Positions 45,859 through 57,584 of a stretch of 64,000 nt of DNA are shown here, piece by piece. The notes below the pieces were generated by a model. That model was not told where the DNA came from and did not search any database. It saw only the letters and a list, made by a program, of their open reading frames with translations. Source of the stretch: Agaricus subrufescens (lineage: Eukaryota > Basidiomycota > Agaricomycetes > Agaricales > Agaricaceae); contig CM057060.1 in NCBI GenBank assembly GCA_029945375.1, positions 1,302,001 to 1,366,000 of the forward strand. The letters run 5' to 3'. The translations under genes and the position numbers were made by a program. The number at the start of each line of letters is the position of its first letter. The first letter of the stretch is position 1.

Positions 45859-47108
45859 ATGAAGCTCTCTTTCTCCCTCGCCAAACCAAAGACCTCCGCT
45901 CCTCCCTTAGCTGTATCCCGGCCTTCTGCCTTTGGGAATGGCGATGATGACGAAACTATTGATCCCTCTGCTACTCCATCGTCGAGTAGCAAAGCCCCAA
46001 TGAACAAAGTTGTCCTGGCTCAGAATGTACAAGCGTCGAAAGCGATGAAGAAGAGGATGGAAGCTGAGAAGCAAGTGGACGAGACTGTATACGAATACGA
46101 CGAGGTATGGGATAAGATGCAAGAGGCGAAATTGAAGGCAAAGATGGCCAAGGAGTCGGAGTCTAAGGAACGCAAGGTATCTAATTTTCGTCAAGTCGGA
46201 TAGCTGGTGCTGACTCTATCACCAGCCGAAGTATATCCATGGTCTCCTTACCGCCGCCACTACAAGAAAACTAGATCATCTACGCGCGGAGGAGAAGATG
46301 ATGCAACGTGAACGTGAATTAGAAGGTGACGAATTCAAGGACAAGGAAACCTTCGTGACACAGGCATACAAAGACCAAATGGAGCAGGTACGCCAAGCCG
46401 AAGAAGAAGAAAAGAGGAGAGAAGGTTTGTACCACCGTCGTCTTAAACTTGTTCAAAGTTGATTGGTCTTCAGAATTGCAAAAGAAACAAGGCGGTCCTT
46501 CCACAGGGATGGCGCATTTTTATCGGAAATTGCTGGAGGAATCTGAACAACAGCATGAGGAAACTGTCGCTGCCACGCAAGGCAAACGTATAATTGGGCC
46601 ACAGGGGCCGGTGCCAAACCTCACTATCACGAAGCCTCCCGAACTTATGCCGCTATCAGATTTGGAACTGGCAAAAGCGGCGCGAGATCAAGGCAAAGAA
46701 GTCGAGGTGAATGACGATGGCCAGATAGTTGACAAGCGTGATCTTCTTAGCGCTGGCCTCAACCTTTCTCTACCAAATACGAGGCGACTGGGCAAACAAT
46801 CGCAGGATACTGCAAAAACTGTGTCGGACAAGCCAGTTGACACACATACAGCTGTGGGCACAGCCGCCAGTCGGCGGGAAATCAACGAAAGAAGACGGCG
46901 TGAAATCATGCAGCAGATGGAGGTGGAAACTACGAGAATAGAGCATGAAAAGCAGAAACAAGAGGATGAGAAACTGCGTCGCACTGTGGCAAAAAGAAAT
47001 AATGATACAGATGTTCAAAGTGCGCGCGAGCGATACCTCGCCCGAAAACGACAGAGAGTGGAGGATAGTGCGGCAAGCCCCGACAACGATTCAGACGACA
47101 AAAAGTAA
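45859..47108 (+). CDS. NSRP1-like (DUF2040) nuclear speckle protein
   Basis: Three exons make a Lys/Glu-rich, largely coiled-coil protein of about 380 residues, MKLSFSLAKPKTSAPP onward. The conserved DUF2040 region runs from VYEYDEVWDKMQEAK through PKYIHGLLTAATTRKLDHL (after an intron at about 46176-46225), AEEKMMQRERELEGDEF and TQAYKDQMEQVRQAE. A second intron (about 46425-46472) precedes LQKKQGG and GMAHFYRKLLEES. The C-terminus is ARERYLARKRQR followed by an acidic tail. Human NSRP1 is a nuclear speckle protein that influences alternative splicing. It shares an 88-base divergent spacer with MTR3. Confidence 0.85.
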
Positions 47109-47190
47109 ATTTTGCTCTTTACATGCACTGATGTATGCTGGTATATGTTCGTATTATTACATGCTAGACCTCAATCTACTGGAGAAATGT

Positions 47191-48378
47191 TCAATGAGAT
47201 CCTTGACCACAGAATTTGGTCTCTAACCTCTCCTCATTTATCAGTGGTACCATCTTGTCAAAAGCCCTGAGAACAGCCATGCTGGTGGGTCTGGCTTCTG
47301 CACGCTCACTCAGCATCGGGCCCACGACATGCATTAATTCCGGCACATAACACTCCGTCAACTAGAAATTGATTAGTCCAAGTCTGCAGGGAGTATTAAA
47401 AATTTCACCTTGCAAATCCCTAGTATGAGAATACCAAGCGCCCATACATCTATTTTATAAGGATCCGATAACTTTCCCTGGTCACATTCAGGTGGTACCT
47501 CGGTGCCCCTTCGGCAGGCGATCCGGGGGTTTGGGTCACCATCAAACCGGCGGGCAAGTTCGAAGTCGATATAAGCACATCGACCATTATAGTTAGAGAG
47601 CAGATTCCTTGGTGAAATATCAAGATGCGCGATTTTTAAACTATGCATGAAAACAGCATGCTGCATATTAGGCTTGTGTCAAGCTCCGAAATGAAAATCT
47701 GATGGGAAAAGTGGCCCACCTCAATGCACTGGCGCACTCCGGCCAAGAGATTGTTGAGACAGCTGAGTCCACCATCAATGATTAATTGAGATGACCATTC
47801 TTCCATGACAATAAATCCAGTCTTGTCTGGTGGGTGATCAATCAGATCAACGACGGCTAATGATCCAGTTTCATCCATAGAACATCAAGGCCGTTGTATA
47901 AAATTACATACGTATCGTGTGGTTTCTTGGGTCGCTCCGCAGTGGCTCCCTTGAGAGGCACCGAATGATATCATATTCATGGCTGAGCAGGTGGACGGCT
48001 TTGACGACTATCTTGAAACCGTCACACACCCGAGTTCCCCGAAACAAATTTGCAGGCTGTGTCGAATTTCAAAAAAATAAACTCCGAGGGGAGAGTGAAT
48101 ACAAGCCAACTAACAAGACCCTTATCAGGGCATAGTGCCTCCTCTCCACGTTCATTGTCTATGCCTAGAAGCGGGGTCTTGGGCAATCGTCCGTGGTTTT
48201 GGTAAAAGCGTTTGACGTCGCGAATAGTGTCCAGACGGAAGCCCCTTGAGCTAATGAGGGAGCGGTATTTGGGCCAGTAAGGAGAAATACGCTGGTTGAC
48301 TTCCTCCTCATCGAAGGAAAGCTCGGAAGTCGAGGAAGAGCAATCGCTGTCGCAGTCAGAGTCGAAGATGGGCTGCAT
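47191..48378 (-). CDS. Divergent protein kinase-like protein
   Basis: An acidic Ser-rich leader (MQPIFDSDCDSDCSSSTS) is followed by a kinase-like fold. FKIVVKAVHLL may hold the ATP-binding Lys, and GFIVMEEW is the hinge-like segment. HLDISPRNLLSN stands where HRDxKxxN is normal, so the catalytic Asp and Asn are present. YIDFELARRF replaces the usual DFG with DFE. DPYKIDVWALGILIL corresponds to the DxWSLG helix. Exons are joined by introns of 50-60 nt, for example the one giving RNHTIPVVDLIDH. Agaricomycetes carry many lineage-specific kinases of this sort. Activity is uncertain because of the DFE change. It may be a low-activity kinase or pseudokinase. Confidence 0.72.
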
Positions 48379-48817
48379 GGCGAGGGAAATACAGCCAGAA
48401 AGAGATGGAGCCGGAGACGAGTTTTATAGACTCGGGCAGCTGGAATGATTGCCCGAGTAGGGCATGTCGAAGGGAAAGAATAACCATAGAGAGTTTATAT
48501 TGGGGACGCCATTTGTTACAGGGATCAGATTTTGCCCTCGAGGCCCGAGCCTAGTCTGGCGAGAGAGGTCTGTGCTTAACCGCATTCCGCAAGATCTTCC
48601 CGATAGGGTAGGGTTCGCCGTGGCCAAAGGAGGCAGGCGATTCCCAGCGCCAACGGGACCGACAGAATTTGCCGACAAGTGGCCAGGCAGCCGGGGATAC
48701 AATGAGACCCGGAGAGACGCGAATGGCAACTGTCCCACGCCATCCTCCTAGTGCACCGTTGATCGTGCGAACTTGGCTCCCTTCTAAGTCGCCGTTCTAT
48801 CCTACTGGCCTGTCCAC
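48379..48817. promoter_or_regulatory. Divergent promoter region, kinase-like / RRM gene
   Basis: About 440 bases between the start codons of two divergent genes. Short ORFs on both strands have no recognisable product. No specific control site was identified. Confidence 0.45.
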
Positions 48818-49487
48818 ATGGAAGACGGCTCAAAGTCCAAGAAAACCGTGTTCGTCGGCGGCTTGAATGAGGATATTGATGAGGCTGTCCTTTACGAAAC
48901 TTTCTCTACCTTTGGTGCGTCTCTCCCAGTCTCTTTTGCCTCCCCACCGTCGTAACGCCATGCGTCATGTCAACAGGTGATATTCTCGAAGTGCAATTGC
49001 CGTCAGCGGTTGTTGATCCAAATCGCCAGAATGGTCAGTCCTGCTTGTTCTTGCTTCTTGCTTCTCACAGTTTATCCAACACTTCAGAGCCCAAACACCG
49101 CGGCTACGGATTCGTAACCTTTGGGTCCCCCGCCGATGCTCAGGATGCAATCGATAACATGGACATGAATGAACTCAAAGGCAGGGTCCTCAAGGTCAAT
49201 CTGGCCCGGCCCACGAAGGGACCAGTACAACCTATGGGTAACAGGGCTGGTGCGTTTCTTGTCATTTTCACTTTATATCCACTTACATTGGCAACAGTCT
49301 GGGAATCAGAAGAGTGGCTCAAGGAGAATGTCAAACCCCTCGCTCAAAATAGAGGTACAGATTTTGCCTAAACTTTCACTTTGTATCTCATGTTGGTACA
49401 GGCGCAAAAGGAAAGTCGGCAGATCAGGAGTTGGGTGAAGATCAGGAACAACAAGAGCAACAAAACGATGACATGATGAAAGAGTAG
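48818..49487 (+). CDS. RRM protein resembling the PPIE/cyclophilin-33 RNA-binding domain
   Basis: A five-exon gene encodes about 150 residues, MEDGSKSKKTVFVGGLNEDI onward. The RRM has RNP2 (VFVGGL) and RNP1 (RGYGFVTF) and ends AIDNMDMNELKGRVLKVNLA, wording very like the RRM at the N-terminus of cyclophilin E (PPIE). No cyclophilin domain follows. After the RRM come AVWESEEWLKENVKPL and an acidic, Gln-rich tail (DQEQQEQQNDDMMKE). It is therefore an RRM-only relative. A spliceosome-linked role is possible but not shown. It is convergent with TAF13. Confidence 0.85.
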
Positions 49488-49716
49488 TCATTGTCAATTG
49501 AGCCTGGATACACTAAAAACATACACCAACGCTGGCTCAGAATCCTTCACGAACCGCTCGCTAGGGCATCGGGCAAGACCAAACATGTGGGGCAGAACGC
49601 CGCTACCACGGGATTGACTGCTAGTCGAAGAGATGAGGAGTATGTGAAGCTTAAAGGAGGTAGATGAGATGCAACTTCGAGTTGATCTCCTGAACGTCAG
49701 CGGTTAATCATACCAA

Positions 49717-50569
49717 TCAAAACTCCTTTGGGTTGTGAATGTCAGACTCTTCAAACTGAGCACGCGCGCGTTTGATATCCTCCTGCATGAACAATAGTTC
49801 TTCCATCCGGGCCAACTTCTTGGCATCTGCGGGCCTGGAAAGGACACGTCTAAGGTCATCAATTGATAGACGTGGCTTCTTGTTCAGGCCCCCAGCCTGC
49901 TGGCACTAATGGAAAGAATCGCTCGTCAGCTGAGGTCCATACACATGGAGAAGAAGAGTACGAACAACATCGGTAATATATTCTATCAATATCTCTTCCA
50001 TGACGTTGACCGTGTCATTGGATGGATTGCGATCATCGCCGAAGCCATACATCAAGCTCTTCACTTTGTAAAAACAGAAACCTCGGTCAAATTTGGCGAA
50101 CTATGGTCGCGATGTTCGGCCAGTGCTCACACTCTTTCGAAAATAGACCCTTTAAATTCGATTGTTTACGGGTTCCCCTCGTACTGAAACTTCCGGCCAT
50201 TGAATTGGTGTTGTTGTCTCGCATATAACTCGGTTGATAAGTTGTAAATGTGGCGGTCCTCTGGGGCACAGGCGGAGGCACAGGGACACTACTAGAGGTG
50301 GAAGTCGTTGTCGACGTTGCAGTCTGGGCCGTCGCTGTTGTGGGTGTCGTCAGAGAGGCTGGACGCTGTACTACGGCGGGGGGGTGCTGGATGTAGCCAT
50401 AAGGATATGGCCAAGCATAGCTCGTTACACCGGTCTGGTAGGCTGGTGCTTGGTAAGGGTATGCGCCGGGAGTTTGCGCGTATGTTGTTGGATGATAGGC
50501 ACCATAGGGGTACGTCGTTGATGTCGGGGGGTGCGTTCCCGTAGGCGGTGTGTAGGGCGTGTATGACAT
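49717..50569 (-). CDS. TAF13: TFIID subunit TAF13
   Basis: The N-terminal 115 residues are Pro/Tyr/Thr-rich and disordered (MSYTPYTPPTGTHPPTSTTY onward). The histone fold follows: NLKGLFSKEL, an intron of about 70 nt, KSLMYGFGDDRNPSNDTVNV, MEEILIEYITDV. After further introns comes the C-terminal part with RPRLSIDDLRRVL-like helices, KKLARMEELLFMQEDIKRAR and a final NPKEF. Yeast TAF13 pairs with TAF11 within TFIID. The long N-terminal Pro/Tyr region is not in yeast TAF13 and is probably a lineage extension. An in-frame stop soon after KECEHWPN shows the intron must be removed. Confidence 0.88.
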
Positions 50570-50658
50570 GGGGGCTCCTGATCAGGCAGTCAAAACCCCT
50601 CGACAAAATCTACACGTATTACGTAATACACTTGAATTCAATCAAAGAAGCGCTCTAA

Positions 50659-52474
50659 TCAATCTTCTTCCCCTCTCTTAGCCGATATTTCCAAACGGTG
50701 TGCGCTATCCATCATGGTTTTCAATTTCTGCCACTCTTGATCGATGATACCACGTTCGTCGAGCCATTCACATAGACCATCAGCATCCTGGGGGTCTTTT
50801 GGTGGGAGCTTTCCGCCAGCAAAGGCAACACGGACAAACCCTCGACTTTTCCGTGCTGCTCGGGCGTCATCGAGTTCGGAAGTGATGGCACTGAATAGGT
50901 GGTACTGGTCCACGAGCACTTAGCGTCAGCAGTGCGATGAGAGTCAAGTACACTCACTTCCCAATGGCAGAATGAGTGATAAGTACTGACGCGTCGCGCA
51001 CAGAAGCGACCCATGTGAAACTCGAGAAAACCATGTTTAGACTTTCTGAGATGTGTAACAGATTTTTCAGAGTCTTCGCTTGAACCATCTTCGGAATCGC
51101 TCATAATCTAGCGTACAAATTGAGTCAGCGGCCAATGGTAGCCGGGTGAATGAACTTCACGTTATCCACGAACCCAACCTTGTCGTATGGTATGCCACCA
51201 AGCCGACCAAGGAGGGTTGACATTCTGCCGCCAAGATGGCAAGCATCACACAAAGGGACGGCAAAGTCCAGTGGTACTAGTTCAAAGGTAGGATGGGTTT
51301 CGAGCGCCTTCTTGAATTTTGGTCGCCACACTGAAGAAGCTACAAGAGAGTCTCTGAGTCCTGATAATTTTCTCCGAATCATTTTTAGAGGGAAGGAGAA
51401 ATACTCCTGATCTATATTCTATCAGGACTACGGTAAAGAACATGAGATGAATCGTACGCTTCATCTGGTTCTCCATAAAACTTTGTCGGTCCATGCTGGG
51501 GCGAACAGCGACGTGGACAAAAAATTGGAAGACGATCTTGAACTGATGCGAGAGGTCGTCATGGGATCGCATGCTGAATTCACTTGGAAGCTGCGCAGTG
51601 ACAGCTTGAGTATCATCTTCGACAATGAAAGAAGAACTGTCACTGTCGTTTTCGTCCTCAGTAAACAGGGTGTCGTCAACGGTTGGCTTGGCGCCTTTGA
51701 ATGGTTTCAATTTGTCTTCCTCAGAATCAGTCTCTTCTCTATCTTCATCTTCATCTTCACTTGACTCCGAAGACGACATCGGCTTTCCACTTTTTTTCCC
51801 TGGTAAGGATACACAATAAACACATAATCCTGTAACTCTTTGGTTTAATGTAGACTCACGTTTGAGTCTTTCCAAGTTTTTCTGAAACGCAGTTTTCTTG
51901 CCGCGAGCTCGTAGACGCGAGTCCATGATACCTAGGTTGGTGAGGCTACGCTTTCCATGGAAGAGACCTGTCACATACGGCTCTCATCGACTTCGTCGTC
52001 ATCGTCTGAAGAACTTCCCGGATCTTTCTCCTTGAGTGCAAGGCGTCTCGTGGGGTGCGACTCCTCTCCAGAGCTGTCTAGGGCCTTTTCAGCTAATCTT
52101 CTGAGTCTCCGCTTGCGAGGCATCACAACAACGCTAGATACTGAGTCTGAGGACTGTCCTTCTTTCTCGTCACTATCACTTTCGATTATCACCCGTCTTC
52201 TCTTGACTCGGGAAGACAGAGAATGTGACTGGTCGTTCTCATCCTGTTTTGCGGGGGTCGCTGGTCCAAGCCTGATAGCCCCAATATCAGAAGAGTCGCT
52301 AGAGTCGCGTGTTCTCTTTAGCCGGTCAGGAGTGGGGAGCGCGCGAGATGACTTTGCTAGGGGTGATGTTGATGGTCGGGTTGGCGATGAAATAGACTCA
52401 AAGAGAGTTGTTTGGCGTAAGGGCTTCACACTCGTCGCCTTTTTGGACGATTTCTTCTTCCTGTTGTCAGGCAT
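50659..52474 (-). CDS. DUF4211 nuclear protein
   Basis: A basic, Ser-rich N-terminus (MPDNRKKKSSKKATSVKPLR) contains nuclear-localisation-like clusters (KRRRV, PRKRRLRR). Acidic Ser/Asp/Glu runs follow. The C-terminal DUF4211 region includes FKIVFQFFVHVAV, WRPKFKKALETHPTF, a CDACH-type Cys pair, FCARRVSTYHSFCHWEYHLF and a final helical tail. Several introns are needed between 50930 and 51960. DUF4211 proteins are thought to be nuclear, but their biochemical role is not established. It is divergent from the giant C1-domain gene with 104 bases between starts. Confidence 0.78.
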
Positions 52475-52578
52475 GACTCGTTGAGTAGGTGACTACTGTA
52501 GGGGAGTGAGCGTGTATGATGTAATCGCAAATAACTTGGTTGCTAATTTTGGGTTGCGCCCGTCCTCTCTGAACCGCC

Positions 52579-55500
52579 ATGAGTACCGGGCAGCCTATTC
52601 TTCCTCGCATAGACACTGATTACTCCGAACGAAATTTCCAATTCTCCCTCGATACGACCTCTCCATTCACACCTACTGCCCCAGCCCCTGACCTTCCCTC
52701 TTTTCGGTTGTCGACTTCAACCGAGGATGATACCACAAAAGACGTAGCAAGGCCTCCAAAATCCCACTCAGTTAATCGCACAAGGGATGAAGGTCGAAAA
52801 CTTCTGGCGCACATCCTATCTCAATTGTGCAACCGGCCTATGCCACCCTCCGTCCTTGATACGATTAGTGCATTACACCAGGAAACCGCACGCGAGCAGA
52901 GTTTTGCCGACGCTGTTAAATCACAGATGGGTAGGCTAGGTCGTGGACCGCTCAGAGGCGACGACTCGGATGAGGAAGAACAGGGCTATTCCGTTGACTC
53001 TACCTTTCGCCTTATGATTCAACTACAAGAAATCTTAGTTCTGTCACTTGACCAGCGGTGGAACATCTTTGAGAACACTGGGTATGGTACAAAGTTTAAC
53101 TGGATCTAGAATTTCCTCTGATTTTGGTTATAGCTCGAACCAATCCGTTTTCTCGTCCAGCTCTACCAATAAGCCAGCTTCTTCGCCGTTTCGTCGTTCG
53201 AGAAACAGCTTCTCCAACAGTAGCAGAAAGTCAAGATCACCATCGCCAAATCATAAGAACCAAATCTTCGTCTCCGAGCTTTTAGCCCTCTGCATTTCTG
53301 TTCTTGCATCTGTGGTGGCAGAAGACTGCCGCTTCCGGACTACCTCACCTCGACCCTCGTGTCCTCCGAATGCTTTACAAGCAGTCTCGTTGAACGTAGC
53401 ACAAGCATTGCTTCATATCAACGCTCATGACTATAGCACGATCTCAAAAATTGGTCTAGCTCTTATTCCAGCGTTCTCAACCTTTAATGATGCGATGTAT
53501 CCTCGGCTTATCTTGTTTTTCAATCATGGCATCATCAGGAATGCACTTTGGCGGCTAAAAAATCTGCAAGGTTTTGATACCAATCAGATCATTGTTGATG
53601 GTGAATCTCGATATGTTCAAAGATGCGTTAAGCTGATGCGACTTTCACTCTAGATTCAGTTAGCCACCCTCTTGTTTCAATTCATGTTGATGAGGTAGCT
53701 GAAGATAAGCCACAAACTCTTCAAACTAAAGCTCAGGGCCCTTGGGCTCTCGCAGGCAAGGTCTTGAAGATCCAGTCCACGAATGCGCCTGCCCAACCGA
53801 TGCCGATTTATTACCTGTCATCAGTGATACCCCCTTTGCTTGGCTGCGCACTCGACAGTATCGAGCCTGACGCTTCGGACAGCAAGGGTCTAGTAATTAT
53901 TCAGGCCCTCCAGAATTTGCTTGATACCATAGCCGATCTGAAAGCTGACGCCTATTTGGATGTGCTCCAAATTATTGCTTACCACACTCCCAGAGCTCGG
54001 AGGAATGCAATTGCTCTACTGTCAATTTTTTGGCCAAGGTCGATTGGGCATATTTTTATCAGCCAAGCACCAAGGGTCCATTTTACTCGGGCCGCTTCAC
54101 CAAATAATTGTTTACTCGAACACTACTTCATCCCATGGCAATTTAGACCTCCCAGTCAGCACGAGTGCAACGTGTGTAGGAAAGGGCTATATGGCTTTGG
54201 ATTGTTTTGTTCGGATTGTACTTGTGCCGTCCATCTTGAATGCTACGACAACCCCGAGGGAAGTTCAGTTGTTCAATATGCCCACATTGCCGATTCACAT
54301 ACCCAAAGGGTTGCGATGTTTCGATACTCCAAGTTTTGGAGCGACATTTACCCCGGGAGTACAAAAGGCGACCATCGATTCCGCCAAATCAGTCTCTTCA
54401 CCCTTTCACTCTGTTCCATATGCCAGCTGCCCCTTTGGGGGTGTTCTTCTCATGGTTTACGTTGCGACGATTGTTCGCAATTTGTGCATACGCAGTGTTT
54501 GGGTGGTGCTACTGAGAAATCATGTGTACCTGCCGTAATGAACTCTGCGGCCTTAACAATTTCATTTTCTTCATTACGGCGGTCTTGTCTTGAGGCCTAC
54601 CACGGCGTCTTAGATCTGACAAAACAGGAATTATCGAGGAAATCATATGAAGAGATATCTATTTTCCAAGATGTTCTATCGACACAACTCAGAATTCTGA
54701 ACCATGGTTTATCGCTGGGAACACTGCTCGTTGCACACGAGGATGAGAGCATGAACCACGACCACCAAAGCGTTCCTGACTTCGAACTTCATCATACTAT
54801 CACCTGGTGCGAGGAATTGTTATCTAGCGATAGCTTATTTGCGTCTCCGGTCACAGAAGAATACCTTCAGGAAAACAACCTTTCGCGCAACGAGCATTCT
54901 ATGCTCTACTCTTGGTCTAGCCTAGTGCACACGGCTGCTACTGTGAAATCGCCGTCTGCCACCCTTGGTACTTCGGTCAGCACCTCTTCTGAGTTTTTGA
55001 ACGTTGCCCATCTCGATATGCCTCCCGACGCCGAGACGGCGGAAGCGTCACACCCCTTCGATACTGTATCTCTTTCCTACATGCGAGATGTCCTCAGTCA
55101 TGAATTTCATATACACTCGGATGCAGCAGCGTGTATGTTGCTCTCTCATCTACAACAACTGAACCTTTTCGTCGCCAAAAATGGGGAAATATCTACAAAC
55201 CTGGCAAAAATGTGGCGGGAACGGACCCAACCTTGTTCTTTTCCTCTACCCCTCGGCCTTGACCTGTCAATCGATGTCGAGACGCTCGTTTCAGCTATCG
55301 AGGCATGTCTATCGGATACTGACCTTTACGTCAACGAGTCTGGTTTTCTGCTCCTGGTTAGAAGGATGTGGCCTGATGGCCTCATGTCGGACTACGGATT
55401 AGAGCGGCTGGCGCGAGCAGTCTTCACTTGGATAATAAATGAGGTCAGTAACCAGAGGTACTGCAACCCTCCACGTTGTAGTAAAATGAATGCTATTCTA

Positions 55501-57550
55501 GGATAGCCAGTTGGCAGTCGTTTTCCGCGACTACCTTGCAAAAGGCAGGCCTTTACCAGGGATGACGAGCAGCTTAACTATTCAATGGCCCCCTATCAAT
55601 TACGAACGCCCCGTTCACACTGGATCTGTACAGAATGGCGGGGACTACCTGACTTCACGTCACGCTTTATTGGATCACTACGCGCGTCATTGGCTGCTGG
55701 CTTTACATGACTTAGCCGTTGATTCATATTCAAAATCGCTTTTCGAAAGCTGTGATGACTTAGCTCATCAGAAAGTACAGGTGGACTTGAGTTACAACAA
55801 AACAGCACCAGAGGTGGGCTATGATTTGTTTTCCGCTGTCCCTTGTATTCTGACGATGGGCCAGCACTCGGAGCAGTGCGAGCAAGTCCTGCATCATATC
55901 TTACGACTTTCGCAAGCTCACGTATTGTTTTCGGTCGCCGATAACATTTACTTGCGATGGCTAGAGTTGGCTCATTCACATGAGTTTTTAGACAAGGTAA
56001 GAATCTCAGTGGCTTGATTTTCGAATGTTGTTCAGAAGGAGCGGTTTATGCACAGGGTGTCTCATCAGCGGCGATCCTGAAATTGTTTCCTCAAGACACT
56101 GATTACCGTACCTCAACTATATCAATTACCGGAGATTTCTCGAGTATGTCCCCCGCCATGGAGACAGGCACCTGGTCAGCTATCATGAGCAATATCCACG
56201 GGTCGCAACTGGGGCTTGAGAAAGGATTGAGGTGGTTGGGCCTCCTCTCGCGGTCAGGGGTAGACATACCTCTGGGTGTCTACAGTCAGTTCATCGAGGA
56301 GCTCAAATCTAGCGGGAATCCCCTTGACGGAATATGTCTATTTTTCAAGGCGGTCCTGGCTTCTCTCTGGCTGAGGTCCCTTGGGCGTCAGCGATGTCAG
56401 CAACTTTTCGCAAATTATCATTTTTCAGCTGTTCCGGAAATCCACGATGCTTTGAAGCACACGCATACTCGGTCAAAAGCGTACGTCATTTTCCAAGGGA
56501 ACGCGACATAATGATGATTGTAGATATAGATTCGATATCATCCGTTCCACTCTAGCAAGCTGTCTGTTGCTTTATGGATGCGATAGGACGTATCTTCTTT
56601 CAACCGGCTTGGTGGAGAATGACTTTGTAGCGTCACTCCCTTCCAGGTGAGCGAATACGGATATACAGCGCGTTTGTTACGCGTTATTTATGTTCCCTCC
56701 TTCAGACGTAGAATGGCTAGAGAAACTGCTGATGTCGATCCGATCTTCATTGATCCTGCAATCATGAAAGCCATTGCCCTTCATATCAAGGTTGAATTTG
56801 AAGACGTGGTGCTGATGATCGCCAACTTCTTACATGCCTTCTTCACCTCGTCCCCTTTGATAGAAACTTACGAAATGGACAATTTTGTTTTCAAGAATGA
56901 ACATCTCCTTGCGAAATGGTGAGTGTTCTTCACCGTTTCTATATTCTGATAGCTTCTGAAATGCGGATAGCGTATGGAAATTTTATGGTATCCAGCGATC
57001 TGAAGTTGCTGATCTAAGAACCGTGGTCTTATTGCGTATCTTATCCGTCGATCCAGTAGCATTTCTCAGCCTCCTGGAGAAGCGGCTTTCGTCAAGTAGA
57101 GGATGGGAAAAACGGTATTGAAAATGTGGTTTTTGTCATAGCCAGAGTCTCACTTTCTTGTCTTTTTTTCTGGTTCCGATATTAAGCGCAAGATCCGCGA
57201 CTCGCCTTTTCCGTATCATCCAAGACGTGTGTCATCCATCCTTCAATGTTGACGGACGTCAATGGAAATCCAGCGTCGTGAAAGTATTCCAAATATTCTT
57301 TTCCCTCCTCTGGTCAGACTCCGAGGTATATACCAAGCCACAGTCATTTGAAGAATAATACTGACAAAAAATGTTAGGAGGAAGTTCGACTAATAGCAAA
57401 AACTCATTGTTCTAGCCTTTTGCCGGCCCACTTTCAATCAATCACGTCTTGTTTTGACGAGACGGCTACCCGAGCTCCGATATCTGATCGGCTCAAATTG
57501 ACACTATTCCTCAGAAAATTACGGACTCATGTTCCCAGATGGCAAGGTAT

Positions 57551-57584
<34 letters not shown>

